A DNA stretch of 64,000 nucleotides from positions 66,903 through 130,902 of the forward strand of contig CAWGCC010000007.1 in the NCBI GenBank assembly GCA_963820965.1, given 5' to 3'. The DNA comes from DATEDA01 sp963820965 (GTDB lineage Bacteria > Pseudomonadota > Gammaproteobacteria > Burkholderiales > SG8-39). The notes beneath the pieces were generated by a model. The model was not told where the DNA came from, did no database searches, and saw nothing but the letters and a program-made list of their open reading frames with translations. The stretch's first letter is position 1. Every line of letters begins with the position of its first letter. The translations under genes and the position numbers were made by a program. Shown in pieces: positions 25,579-33,421 of the stretch.

Positions 25579-28245
25579 TCATTGCACGATCTCTTCCGGC
25601 GCGACGAGCTGCAGCACTCGCGCGCGCTGCACCGCGTGGCGGCGGCCGCCCACGTTCAGCTTGCCGAAGAGATTCTGCAAGTGCCACTTGACGGTCGTCG
25701 GTCCGACGTCGAGGGCGCGCGCGATCTCCTTGTTCGAATAGTTGCGGGCAAGGAACGCCAGCACTTCGCGCTCTTTGGCCGTGAGCAGTCCGCTCCGCAT
25801 GACGACCACTGGCGCTTCCGCCGGGCGGACCGGGGCGGGCTTCGGGGCGATGGCAGGCGCTGCCGCCCGCGCGGCTTCGCGCGCCTGCCCGGCGGCAAGC
25901 GCCCGAAGATCGCGTAGCAGGCGCGCCAGGCCGTTCGCTGCCGCCGTGTCCTCCAACTCGCGCAGCAGATGCTCGGCCGATTCGCCGCGCATGCGCTCGG
26001 CGATCCACTGCAGCACCATGACTTCGAGGCGGCCACGCGTCCATCCGATGCTTTGCGAGCGAAGCAGCACCGCCGCCAGCTCGCTCGCGGCGTCCGCGTC
26101 GCGCGTGCACAGCGCCGCGCGAATCTCGGCGGTGCCGCACATCCAGTCGATGATGCCGCTCACCCCGCGCTCGGCTTCGCGCCACGCCTCGCGCTGCTCG
26201 CGCAGCCGCGCGATCGCCCGCCCGCACGCGTCAGCGCGCTGCAGGGAGGCTTCCACGCGCACCTGCTCGGCGAGGCTCGTCGCGATCATCCGCGGCTGGC
26301 GGCGCCGCGCGCCGAGCGCGTACAGGCCCTCCAGGAGATCGCGAGCACGCCCGAGGTCGCGGCGGTCGAGCGCGATTCGCGCCAGCGTGAGATAGGCGAG
26401 GGCGACGGCTTCGGGCGCGGAGGTCCGCTCGATGACGTCGAGCCGATTGGCGAGCACGGCCTCGGCGGCGTCGGGCTGGTCCTGGTCCCACAGCGCCGCA
26501 GCCAATCCCGCGGCAACGAGGCACGCCGGAGGGCTCCTGCGACCGAAAGCGCTGTCCGCCCGCGAGAGCGCTCGCTCGAGGCCGCGTGCCGCTGCGACCG
26601 GGCGCGCATCGAGCAGGTAGCTCAAGTCCGCGAAGAACTCCGCGTAATAGTTGGCGTATTCCTCGCGGCCGTCGGTCGCCGGCAGGCCGAGCTTCGCAAG
26701 CTCCATGCGCGCTGCGACGGTGTCGCCGCGCGACAGCGCGAGGATCGCGCGCAGAACGGCGTTCGCCGCGCGCACGAGGGGCGTCCCGAACGGGTTGTCC
26801 TCGCCGACGAGCCTGCCCACGTCCGCTGCGGCAACGAGATCGTCGGTATAGTGCGCGGCCGCGCCGCGCACCTGAAGCGCCTCGTAGCGCAGCGCCGGGT
26901 CGACATGTGGGCCGATGAGCGGCTCGGTCAGGGGAAACGCCTCGCGCGCTTCGTGCGACAGCGCGCGCATCCATGCAGCGACGAGGCGAAGGCGGTCGTT
27001 GCCGAGCACGGTCGCCTCAGGCAGGCGCTCCAGCCAGTCGCGCACGGCTACGGCTCTGCCGGACAACGCGAGGCCGTAGAGCGCCTGCGCGATCCACGCG
27101 TAGGCGGTTTCGTCGCGCTCCGCTGCGAGCGCGTGATGCGCGGCGCGCTCCAGCATTCCGGCAGCCTGCAGCCATTGCGCCGCTCGCCAGTGCGTCGCGA
27201 GGCGGTCGGCTTTCGGAAGCGCGTCGAACCGGTGCAGCAGCGCCTCGCGGCACGTCGCGTGCAGGTGCAGCCAGTCGCTTCCCTCGACGGCCTGCAGCAC
27301 CGGCGTGTCGTTGCGCAGCCGCTCGAGCAGCGCGGCACAGTCGCGACGGCCGGTCACCGCAGCACACAGATGCGGCTGGAGCTGCTCGAGCGGCGCCACG
27401 GCGGTGAGGAATGCGACGTCCTCGGGATCGAGCCGCGGCAGGATGACGTCGGCGAACAGCGTGTCCAGTCCCGAGCCGGTCGCCGCGACGCGGCGCAGCG
27501 CTGCAACAGGGTCCGGCTCGTTCTCGACATCGACGAGCACGAGCTGCAGCCCCATCGGCCAGCCTTCGACCCGCTCGTGCACGCGCACCACCGTGTCGGC
27601 GTCGACCCGCTCACCGCAGCGCGCGTGGAGCAGCGCGCGCGTCTCCTCCACACGGAAGCTGAGGTCCGCGGCATCGAACGAAGCGAACTGGCCGTGGGCG
27701 AGCAGGTCCGAGGTCGCGAACGGCAAGCGGCGGCGCGTGCCGACGATCAGGTGAACGTTGGGCGGAAGATTGAAGGCGAGGTAGGGGAGGAGCTCGGCGC
27801 CGACCGCCTCCGGCAGCGCGTGCACGTCGTCGAGCACGAGCGCCGTCGGCCGTGCGGCGTTGGCGAGATCGCCGAGCAGCGCGGCGATCGCTTCGCGGGG
27901 CTCGATGGCGCTGCGAAGCGCCTCCTCGACCGCCGCTGCCGGCGCCGGCCGCCCCAGCGCGGTGTACGTGCTGAGCAGGAGGGCCTCCACGAAGCGGCCG
28001 GCGTCGTCGTTCTCATCGAGGGCGAGCCATGCCGCGCAGGCGCCGGCCGCGAGCCACTCGCGCCGCATGCGCGCGAGCAGCGAGGTCTTGCCGTAGCCGG
28101 CCGGCGCCTGGACGCAGATGAGCGCGCATTCGCGAACGGACTGGAACTTGCGCACGAGCCGCTCGCGGCTCACCACCCAGCGGCGCGCGCGCGGCGGCGC
28201 GATCTTGACGGCGAGGAGCGTGGCCCCGCCTTGCTTCTTCGACAT
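25579..28245 (-). CDS. MalT-like LuxR-family ATP-dependent transcriptional activator
   Basis: An 888-residue large LuxR-family (LAL/MalT-type) regulator. The N-terminal NTPase has the P-loop APAGYGKTS and a Walker-B-like ALVLDDVHALPE; a long TPR-like helical middle senses the inducer in this class; the C-terminus holds the LuxR helix-turn-helix (LTAKEREVLAFLARNYSNKE, IARALDVGPTTVKWHLQNLF). The start at 28245 follows GGGAG. Family members are activated by a small ligand plus ATP and bind short repeats upstream of -35. By position and type it is the best candidate to bind the four inverted repeats found here, which is an inference. It is transcribed alone, 108 bp downstream of the hydroxylase gene and in the same direction. 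Confidence 0.9.
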   Translation of the reverse strand: MSKKQGGATLLAVKIAPPRARRWVVSRERLVRKFQSVRECALICVQAPAGYGKTSLLARMRREWLAAGACAAWLALDENDDAGRFVEALLLSTYTALGRPAPAAAVEEALRSAIEPREAIAALLGDLANAARPTALVLDDVHALPEAVGAELLPYLAFNLPPNVHLIVGTRRRLPFATSDLLAHGQFASFDAADLSFRVEETRALLHARCGERVDADTVVRVHERVEGWPMGLQLVLVDVENEPDPVAALRRVAATGSGLDTLFADVILPRLDPEDVAFLTAVAPLEQLQPHLCAAVTGRRDCAALLERLRNDTPVLQAVEGSDWLHLHATCREALLHRFDALPKADRLATHWRAAQWLQAAGMLERAAHHALAAERDETAYAWIAQALYGLALSGRAVAVRDWLERLPEATVLGNDRLRLVAAWMRALSHEAREAFPLTEPLIGPHVDPALRYEALQVRGAAAHYTDDLVAAADVGRLVGEDNPFGTPLVRAANAVLRAILALSRGDTVAARMELAKLGLPATDGREEYANYYAEFFADLSYLLDARPVAAARGLERALSRADSAFGRRSPPACLVAAGLAAALWDQDQPDAAEAVLANRLDVIERTSAPEAVALAYLTLARIALDRRDLGRARDLLEGLYALGARRRQPRMIATSLAEQVRVEASLQRADACGRAIARLREQREAWREAERGVSGIIDWMCGTAEIRAALCTRDADAASELAAVLLRSQSIGWTRGRLEVMVLQWIAERMRGESAEHLLRELEDTAAANGLARLLRDLRALAAGQAREAARAAAPAIAPKPAPVRPAEAPVVVMRSGLLTAKEREVLAFLARNYSNKEIARALDVGPTTVKWHLQNLFGKLNVGGRRHAVQRARVLQLVAPEEIVQ

Positions 28246-28353
28246 GGACTCCCTGCCGGCCGAGCAGCCCACGTTGAACGGGATACAAGACTATCACGGC
28301 TGCCCGCCTCGCCGGGCGCGGCGGTGCCGGCCGCCGCCGCGCCCTTGCGTGCA

Positions 28354-30174
28354 TCAATCGATGGCGATCTTCTTGCCGAGGATCTGACGCAACGCGCCGG
28401 CGAGCTCGATCGCCGGATTCTTCGCGGCGCCGGGCGAGCGCCACCCGACGAAGCGGTCGGGGCGCACGAGCACGGCGCCCTTGCGGCCTATGCCCCGGTA
28501 CTGCGCCCAGGCGAGCCGCGGATCGAAGAGGTCGCCGTCGAGCTCGCCGATGCGCACGCAGTCGAGCGCCAGCTGATTGGAGGAGGCGATACGCTTGGCG
28601 GCCGCGCACCAGTCGTCGCCCTCCTCGCCGGCGATGAGAAGGAAGCGGCCGGGCCTCACGAGGTCCTTGAGCGGCCGACGCAACCCGCCGTCATCGTCGA
28701 TCCACGCATGTGGCAGCGGGCTGCCCGGACGAGTGCTCGGCTCGTACAGACGGATGGCGTCGACCGGCTGCGGCTCGGGCGAGCCGTCGGGAACGACCGC
28801 CGGGGAGTCGTACCGGTAGCCGTACTCGACGTTGAGCTCGTTGCTCTCCATCGTCAGGCGCCGAATCGCCCGCAATGCCGTGCGGCGGCGCTCGGCGTCC
28901 TCGGGCCTGCCGCTCCAGATGCGCCGCATCTGCGCCCAGTTGGCTTCGATCCCGGCGTGCTGATCGAGCCCGAACGCCGGGCCGATCTCGAGGTGCGCCG
29001 CGGAGTTCTCGAGCGAGCGCTGGATGTTGCGCGCATCGACGGGCCGGCGCTCGAGCTCGTACGTGTCGAGCAGGCGTTCCTCGGCCTTCCCCGCGAGGAC
29101 CGCGGCGAGCTTCCAGCAGAGGTTGTGCACGTCCTGGACCGCGCTGGTGAGGCCGAGGCCGCCGGTGGGCGGATGGCGATGCGCGGCGTCGCCGGCGATG
29201 AACACGCGGCCGACGCGGAACTTGTCGGCCAGCACGCCTTCGAGCGTCCAGCGGGTGAGCTTGTGGATCGTGAACGGGACGTTCTCGAGACCCAGCGCGA
29301 GCCGCATGTCGGCCTCGATCCGCTCGTCGGTGAGGCCGCGCAGCTCGTCGCCGTGGTAGGCGAGGTGGAACACCCACTCCTCGCTGTCGGGGCCCCAGCG
29401 GGTCGGTCCCATGGGCACGAGCACCGCCATTTGGCCGATCGCCGGGCACCAGATCCAGCGGATCAGCACGTGCGGATCGCGCGCGATGTGCGACAGGTCC
29501 GCGCTGATGTGCACCGTTCCCGACTGCGCCACCACGCCCAGGCCCTCGTACTTGATGCCGACCTGCTTGGAGATCGTGCGGCCGCCGTCGCAGCCGATGA
29601 GGTACTTCGAGCGCACCGTGTACTCGGCTCCGTCGTCGAGATTGCGGATGCGCGAGGTCACGCCGTCGGCATCCTGCGCGAGCTCCAGCAGCTCGTGGTG
29701 GAAGCGCACGCCTCCCGGGTTCATCGCTTCCGCGCGCGCCTTGAAGATCGGCTCCAGGCGGATCTGCGGCAGGTTGGCCTGGCGGCACGGGCTCGCCGCC
29801 ACCCAGTTCAGATTGGTGTAGCCGTCACCCCAGCACTCGATCTGGGAGATGCGCCGGCCGAAGTCGGGATCGGGGCCGGCGAGGCCCGCGTACCAGCCCA
29901 TCGCGCGCATGTTCTCGGCAGGCGTGCCCTTCTCGTAGATCTCCTCCGCGACGCCGACGTCGGTCAGGATCTCCATCGTCTTCTGGTTCAGCACGTGCGC
30001 CTTCGGAAGGATCGACGTCGTCGGCAGCGCGCTCACGAGCAGATGCTCGACGCCGAGCTGCGACAGCAGCATCGAAGCGGTGAGGCCGGCGCCGCCGCCG
30101 CCGGCGATCAGAACGGGCACTTCGAGGTTCTTCGCGCCGGACGGCGCGGAATGGCTTTGGGTCTGCGAGATCAT
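28354..30174 (-). CDS. FAD-dependent aromatic hydroxylase (PheA/TfdB-like)
   Basis: A 606-residue group A flavoprotein monooxygenase. FAD fold VLIAGGGGAGLTASMLL near residue 21, the DG motif LIGCDGGRTISKQVGI, and the GD motif FIAGDAAHRHPPTGGLGLTS are all present; the C-terminal thioredoxin-like domain ends at GKKIAID. Length and style match 2,4-dichlorophenol 6-monooxygenase and phenol or 3-hydroxyphenylpropionate hydroxylases, which add one oxygen ortho to an existing phenolic group using NAD(P)H. The start at 30174 has AAGGAG at good spacing. It is divergent from the thiolase unit, and operator-like copy B lies in the shared region. The phenolic substrate is unknown. Confidence 0.9.
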   Translation of the reverse strand: MISQTQSHSAPSGAKNLEVPVLIAGGGGAGLTASMLLSQLGVEHLLVSALPTTSILPKAHVLNQKTMEILTDVGVAEEIYEKGTPAENMRAMGWYAGLAGPDPDFGRRISQIECWGDGYTNLNWVAASPCRQANLPQIRLEPIFKARAEAMNPGGVRFHHELLELAQDADGVTSRIRNLDDGAEYTVRSKYLIGCDGGRTISKQVGIKYEGLGVVAQSGTVHISADLSHIARDPHVLIRWIWCPAIGQMAVLVPMGPTRWGPDSEEWVFHLAYHGDELRGLTDERIEADMRLALGLENVPFTIHKLTRWTLEGVLADKFRVGRVFIAGDAAHRHPPTGGLGLTSAVQDVHNLCWKLAAVLAGKAEERLLDTYELERRPVDARNIQRSLENSAAHLEIGPAFGLDQHAGIEANWAQMRRIWSGRPEDAERRRTALRAIRRLTMESNELNVEYGYRYDSPAVVPDGSPEPQPVDAIRLYEPSTRPGSPLPHAWIDDDGGLRRPLKDLVRPGRFLLIAGEEGDDWCAAAKRIASSNQLALDCVRIGELDGDLFDPRLAWAQYRGIGRKGAVLVRPDRFVGWRSPGAAKNPAIELAGALRQILGKKIAID

Positions 30175-30284
30175 CGTCGTCTCCTTGGTTGGACGGAAGC
30201 GACGATATGCAGTCCGCTCGTCGTTCGCGCCCTCCGCGAGGGCGGGGTAGCGGCGGGATGCGGCAGGGGTTCGGCGGGCCGAAA

Positions 30285-30331
30285 CCCCTCCCAGTTGGCG
30301 GGGGCGGCGCTTCGCGCAAAGCGCATACAGT
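30285..30331 (+). promoter_or_regulatory. Operator-like repeat copy B with -10 box
   Basis: CCCCTCC-CAGTT-GGCGGGG (30285-30303) is followed after 22 nt by TACAGT (30326-30331). It points to the chimeric remnant and the thiolase. Just upstream, an imperfect hairpin (GGGGTTCGG / CCGAAACCCC) overlaps its first bases. Confidence 0.65.
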
Positions 30332-30386
30332 GCATGCGGTCGATCGGGGCGGCAGCACGGCACCATCCGCGACTGGATTGCCAGGT

Positions 30387-30764
30387 CGCGAATTGAAGGA
30401 AATATCCATGATCAAGGCGCTCGTTCCCGGGCTATACACGACGGTTTGCGATCGCGCGATGCAGGTCTTCGGTGCGACGGGCATCAGCCCGATGGGCGAG
30501 GCGGCCCTGGACTTCGCTGCGATTCGTACCGACGTGGCCCGCAAGTCACGGAGTCCCTACGCCGCTCAAAAGATCGTCGATTGCGTGCAGGCGGCGCTGA
30601 CCAAGTCCTTCGACGACGCATTGGCCTCCACGATAGGGCTGCGGAACATCGTCCGGACGCTGGACGATTTCGCCTCGCTCCTGGGAAATGCCCAGGGCTA
30701 CTGGACGCCATCCAAGCTGCTCGTGGCGCTGGCCGAGAGCAACGGCAGCTTCGCTGCCCGCTGA
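30387..30764 (+). pseudogene. Chimeric remnant: acyl-CoA dehydrogenase plus FadB-like fragments
   Basis: One open frame joins unrelated gene pieces. Codons for ELKEISMIKALVPGLYTTVC and DRAMQVFGATGISP copy the C-terminal part of an acyl-CoA dehydrogenase like the one at 21622-22881. They run straight into AALDFAAIRTDVARKSRSPY and QKIVDCVQAALTKSFDDAL, a linker typical of FadB-type enoyl-CoA hydratase/3-hydroxyacyl-CoA dehydrogenases. That in turn joins LLGNAQGYWTPSKLLVALAE, which resembles the end of 3-hydroxyacyl-CoA dehydrogenase. No domain is complete. The junctions look like successive internal deletions in a dehydrogenase-FadB-thiolase operon, of which only the thiolase downstream is intact. 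Confidence 0.7.
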
Positions 30765-30810
30765 GCGTCGATAGACAAGTTCAAGACCAACTGACTATTT
30801 GGAGATCGCT

Positions 30811-31995
30811 ATGAGAGAAGCCGTTATCGTGTCGACTGCCCGGACTCCGATCGGGCGAGCCTTTCGGGGCGCCTTCAACAACACCAAGTCCCCGACGTTG
30901 ATGGCCCATGCCATCGATCACGCGGTGGCCCGGGCCGGCATCGACGGCGCGGAAGTCGAGGACGTGGTCATCGGCAGCGTGCTGACGGCCGGCACTGCCG
31001 GCGGGAACATCGGCCGCCTGGCGGTGCTGGCCTCGAAGCTTCCGGAAACCGTGAGTGCCCAGACGCTGGATCGGCAGTGTTCGTCCGGCCTGATGGCCAT
31101 TGCCACCGCCGCCAAGCAGATCATCGTGGACGGCATGCAGGTCACCGTGGCCGGTGGCCAGGAGAATATTTCCGCAGTGCAGAACCGCTATATGGAATGG
31201 GTCGCTGCGGAGCAGGACAGCAACGTGACGGCCCGCTTCGAGCATGCCTACATGCCGATGCTCCTGACCGCGGAGAACGTGGCGCGCAAGTTCAAGATCG
31301 GCCGCGAGGCCCAGGATCAGTATTCTCTGGAGTCGCAGCGCCGCACGGCGGATGCACAGGCCGCGGGTCGATTCGATGCCGAGATCGTGCCGATCACTAC
31401 GACCATGGCCGTCGTGGACAAGGAAACCAAGCAGGTCAGCTACAAGGAGGTCACGCTGAAGAAGGACGAGGGCAATCGTCCGGAGACGACCCTCGAAAGT
31501 CTTCAGGCCCTCGCTCCCATCGTCGAGAACGGTTGCGTCACCGCCGGCAATGCGAGCCAACTGTCCGATGGCGCTTCGGCCTGCGTACTCATGGAGGCCG
31601 AGCTCGCGGCATCGCGCGGGCTGAATCCGCTCGGCATCTATCGCGGCATCGCGGTGGCCGGTAACCTGCCGGAAGAAATGGGGATCGGCCCTATCTATGC
31701 TGTGCCCAAGTTGTTGGCGCGCCATGGGTTGAAGGTGCAGGACATCGGACTCTGGGAGCTGAACGAGGCCTTTGCCTGCCAGGCGCTCTATTGCCGAGAT
31801 CTCCTCGGCATCGATCCCGAACTCTACAACGTCGATGGCGGCGGCGTTTCCGTGGGACATCCCTACGGCATGACCGGCGCGCGCCTCGTCGGCCATGCAC
31901 TCATCGAGGGCAAGCGCCGCGGGGCCAAATATGTGGTCGTAGCCATGTGCGTCGGCGGCGGCATGGGGGCGGCCGGGCTGTTTGAAGTCTGTTGA
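30811..31995 (+). CDS. Thiolase (acetyl-CoA acetyltransferase family)
   Basis: A 394-residue, complete thiolase that splits 3-ketoacyl-CoA or joins acetyl-CoA units. The nucleophile is in LDRQCSSGLMAIATAA (Cys about residue 90), NEAFACQALYCRD carries the conserved Asn-Glu-Ala-Phe motif, GGGVSVGHPYGMTGAR the GHP histidine and MCVGGGMGAAGLFE the second Cys. The ATG at 30811 has GGAG six bases upstream. The preceding 400 bp hold the chimeric remnant and operator-like copy B, so it probably forms the surviving end of a beta-oxidation operon in the same regulon as the molybdenum operon. Confidence 0.93.
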   Translation: MREAVIVSTARTPIGRAFRGAFNNTKSPTLMAHAIDHAVARAGIDGAEVEDVVIGSVLTAGTAGGNIGRLAVLASKLPETVSAQTLDRQCSSGLMAIATAAKQIIVDGMQVTVAGGQENISAVQNRYMEWVAAEQDSNVTARFEHAYMPMLLTAENVARKFKIGREAQDQYSLESQRRTADAQAAGRFDAEIVPITTTMAVVDKETKQVSYKEVTLKKDEGNRPETTLESLQALAPIVENGCVTAGNASQLSDGASACVLMEAELAASRGLNPLGIYRGIAVAGNLPEEMGIGPIYAVPKLLARHGLKVQDIGLWELNEAFACQALYCRDLLGIDPELYNVDGGGVSVGHPYGMTGARLVGHALIEGKRRGAKYVVVAMCVGGGMGAAGLFEVC

Positions 31996-32411
31996 CGGCG
32001 GCCGGCGCGGTCATGCTGCTTTCCTTTCCAGCCCTGGGGCGCTCGTGCGCCGGTCCTTCTACTTCCGACCGGGCAGCGGCCGGCGGCCAGTCGAACACGC
32101 AGTTCCAGCCCGAGACGGAGAGCGGCAGCGAACGCCCCCATGCGAAGAGAAGCTCAATTACATTTACAGTCTGCTCGAAGTGCGGCTCTCCCTAGCAGTT
32201 TGATGCAAAAGGGGCCACAGCCCCTTTTGAATCCCCAATCCCAGTGACGCAAAACGCGGGCTTCGCTCTGGCGAAGGCCGCGCGCGTCGTTCCTGCATCA
32301 GCGTTGCATCACGCTGCAGTGTCCCGAGTCAGAGATTCGCTGAAGAGCTCTCATGAACGGCACCCACTCACGCAGCCGACACTAGATCGCTGCCCTTCGC
32401 CGAAGCCGGCA
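31996..32411. other. Gap without recognisable gene; one bidirectional terminator
   Basis: No frame resembles a protein. The clear element is a perfect 8-bp hairpin with A-rich and T-rich flanks (AAAAGGGG / CCCCTTTT) at 32207-32228. It can terminate the thiolase transcript and, from the other side, the small gene at 32412-32738. Confidence 0.5.
32207..32228 (+). terminator. Bidirectional terminator after the thiolase
   Basis: Stem AAAAGGGG / CCCCTTTT with the 6-nt loop CCACAG gives a T run on both strands. Confidence 0.75.
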
Positions 32412-32738
32412 TCAATGCCTCGGCATGACCGCCTGCGCTGCCTGCTCCCGTGTGTAGAAGCGCTCACGAAGCACGAAGCCGGAGACGACAGATTGTTTGA
32501 CCGCTGAGACTCGACCGCTGGCATGGCGCGCCAGAACAAGTTCCTCCGGCAATCCGTCCAGGAGATGGACGGGGGCCGGCTGACCATTCGCGAAGCGCGA
32601 CGGGTAGACGATACCGGTGTCCCAATCGAGAAACGCCGGCCGGAAGCCCACGCTTTGGTTTTCCTGGCTGGTACCGCCGGTGCCGCGAAAGACACGGTTT
32701 TCTTGCCTGAGAACGCCTTCGGTCATTGCCTGATTCAT
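32412..32738 (-). CDS. Small conserved protein of unknown function
   Basis: A 108-residue soluble protein that I recognise only as a type of conserved hypothetical: ENQSVGFRPAFLDWDTGIVY, PSRFANGQPAPVHLLDGLPE, GRVSAVKQSVVSGFV and ERFYTREQAA. There is no signal peptide, no membrane segment and no cysteine pair. ATG at 32738 is chosen because GGGGAG stands 8 bases upstream; an ATG at 32778-32780 lies next to the inferred -10 box. Operator-like copy D sits at the expected distance before it, so it may belong to the same regulon as the molybdenum operon. Confidence 0.65.
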   Translation of the reverse strand: MNQAMTEGVLRQENRVFRGTGGTSQENQSVGFRPAFLDWDTGIVYPSRFANGQPAPVHLLDGLPEELVLARHASGRVSAVKQSVVSGFVLRERFYTREQAAQAVMPRH

Positions 32739-32782
32739 TTGCTTACTCCCCGCCGGAGCGATTCCAACCCTGCTTAACATTT

Positions 32783-32828
32783 AGCGTAGGCTCGGTCGAG
32801 GAATTCGACGCCCTCCACAACGGAGGGG
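32783..32828 (-). promoter_or_regulatory. Operator-like repeat copy D with -10 box
   Basis: On the minus strand CCCCTCC-GTTGT-GGAGGGC (32828-32810) is followed after 21 nt by TACGCT (32788-32783), pointing to the small conserved gene. The spacing matches copies B and C. Confidence 0.6.
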
Positions 32829-33336
32829 TCTCCTAAATGGAGCAGTGAAGCTTTGGTTCCCGAGTTTCCGGGATTTTCGCGATTGGGGAGTTACTCGAGC
32901 AGCACTTCGACTGGCCACGCCTCTGCTCCGGTCATGCCGATATCCATCGCTATCAGGTGCACTGCGCAGACTAGTACGGCGTCATGCCGCGCGTGCGCCT
33001 GAGCACCGAAGTGCGCCGCGCCTCCTTCGATGAGGCGAGCGGGCTCCCCGCAGCTGGAAACGGCGCAAGGGCGGGATCGTGCCGCGCGCGCTGATCACAG
33101 CTACCGGCCAGCTCAACCGCCCGGCTTTGAGCTGCGCCAGCAGGGTGCGGAACTTTAGCAGGCCGACGCGGAGCGACTCGAACATACGGTAGACCGTCCC
33201 GCGCACCTGCTGGCCCAGCGGCGGTGCAACCCGTGCGCGACGCGGGCGATCTTGCGATCGGGCTTGGGCGCAGCAACGCGGCGGAAACGAAGATCTCGCG
33301 GAGAACCGGAAGTCCGCCAAATCGGCGGACTGAAAA
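32829..33336. other. Gap without recognisable gene before the molybdenum operon
   Basis: Short frames exist on both strands but none matches a family I know. At 33311-33331 there is a perfect inverted repeat AGTCCGCC-N5-GGCGGACT directly before operator-like copy C, which could be an additional protein-binding site. Confidence 0.45.
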
Positions 33337-33382
33337 CCCCTCCAAGTTGGCGGGGGCCTTCTTGCCCGCAAACGCCTACAGT
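33337..33382 (+). promoter_or_regulatory. Operator-like repeat copy C with -10 box (molybdenum operon)
   Basis: CCCCTCC-AAGTT-GGCGGGG (33337-33355) is followed after 21 nt by TACAGT (33377-33382), 39 bp before the start codon at 33422. This is the most symmetric copy. Confidence 0.7.
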
Positions 33383-33421
33383 GCGCCGCAGATCAACTGT
33401 ATACGACGCACCTCCTCCACC

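Noticed and set aside
20760..25580. GC-rich repeats considered as a CRISPR array
   Set aside because: Only two long direct copies 4.6 kb apart and a short degenerate tandem run; no regular spacers and no cas genes.
25969..30396. 1475-codon plus-strand frame
   Set aside because: It lies opposite the LuxR regulator and the FAD hydroxylase, whose motifs are complete. The product is Arg/Ala-rich with no domain.
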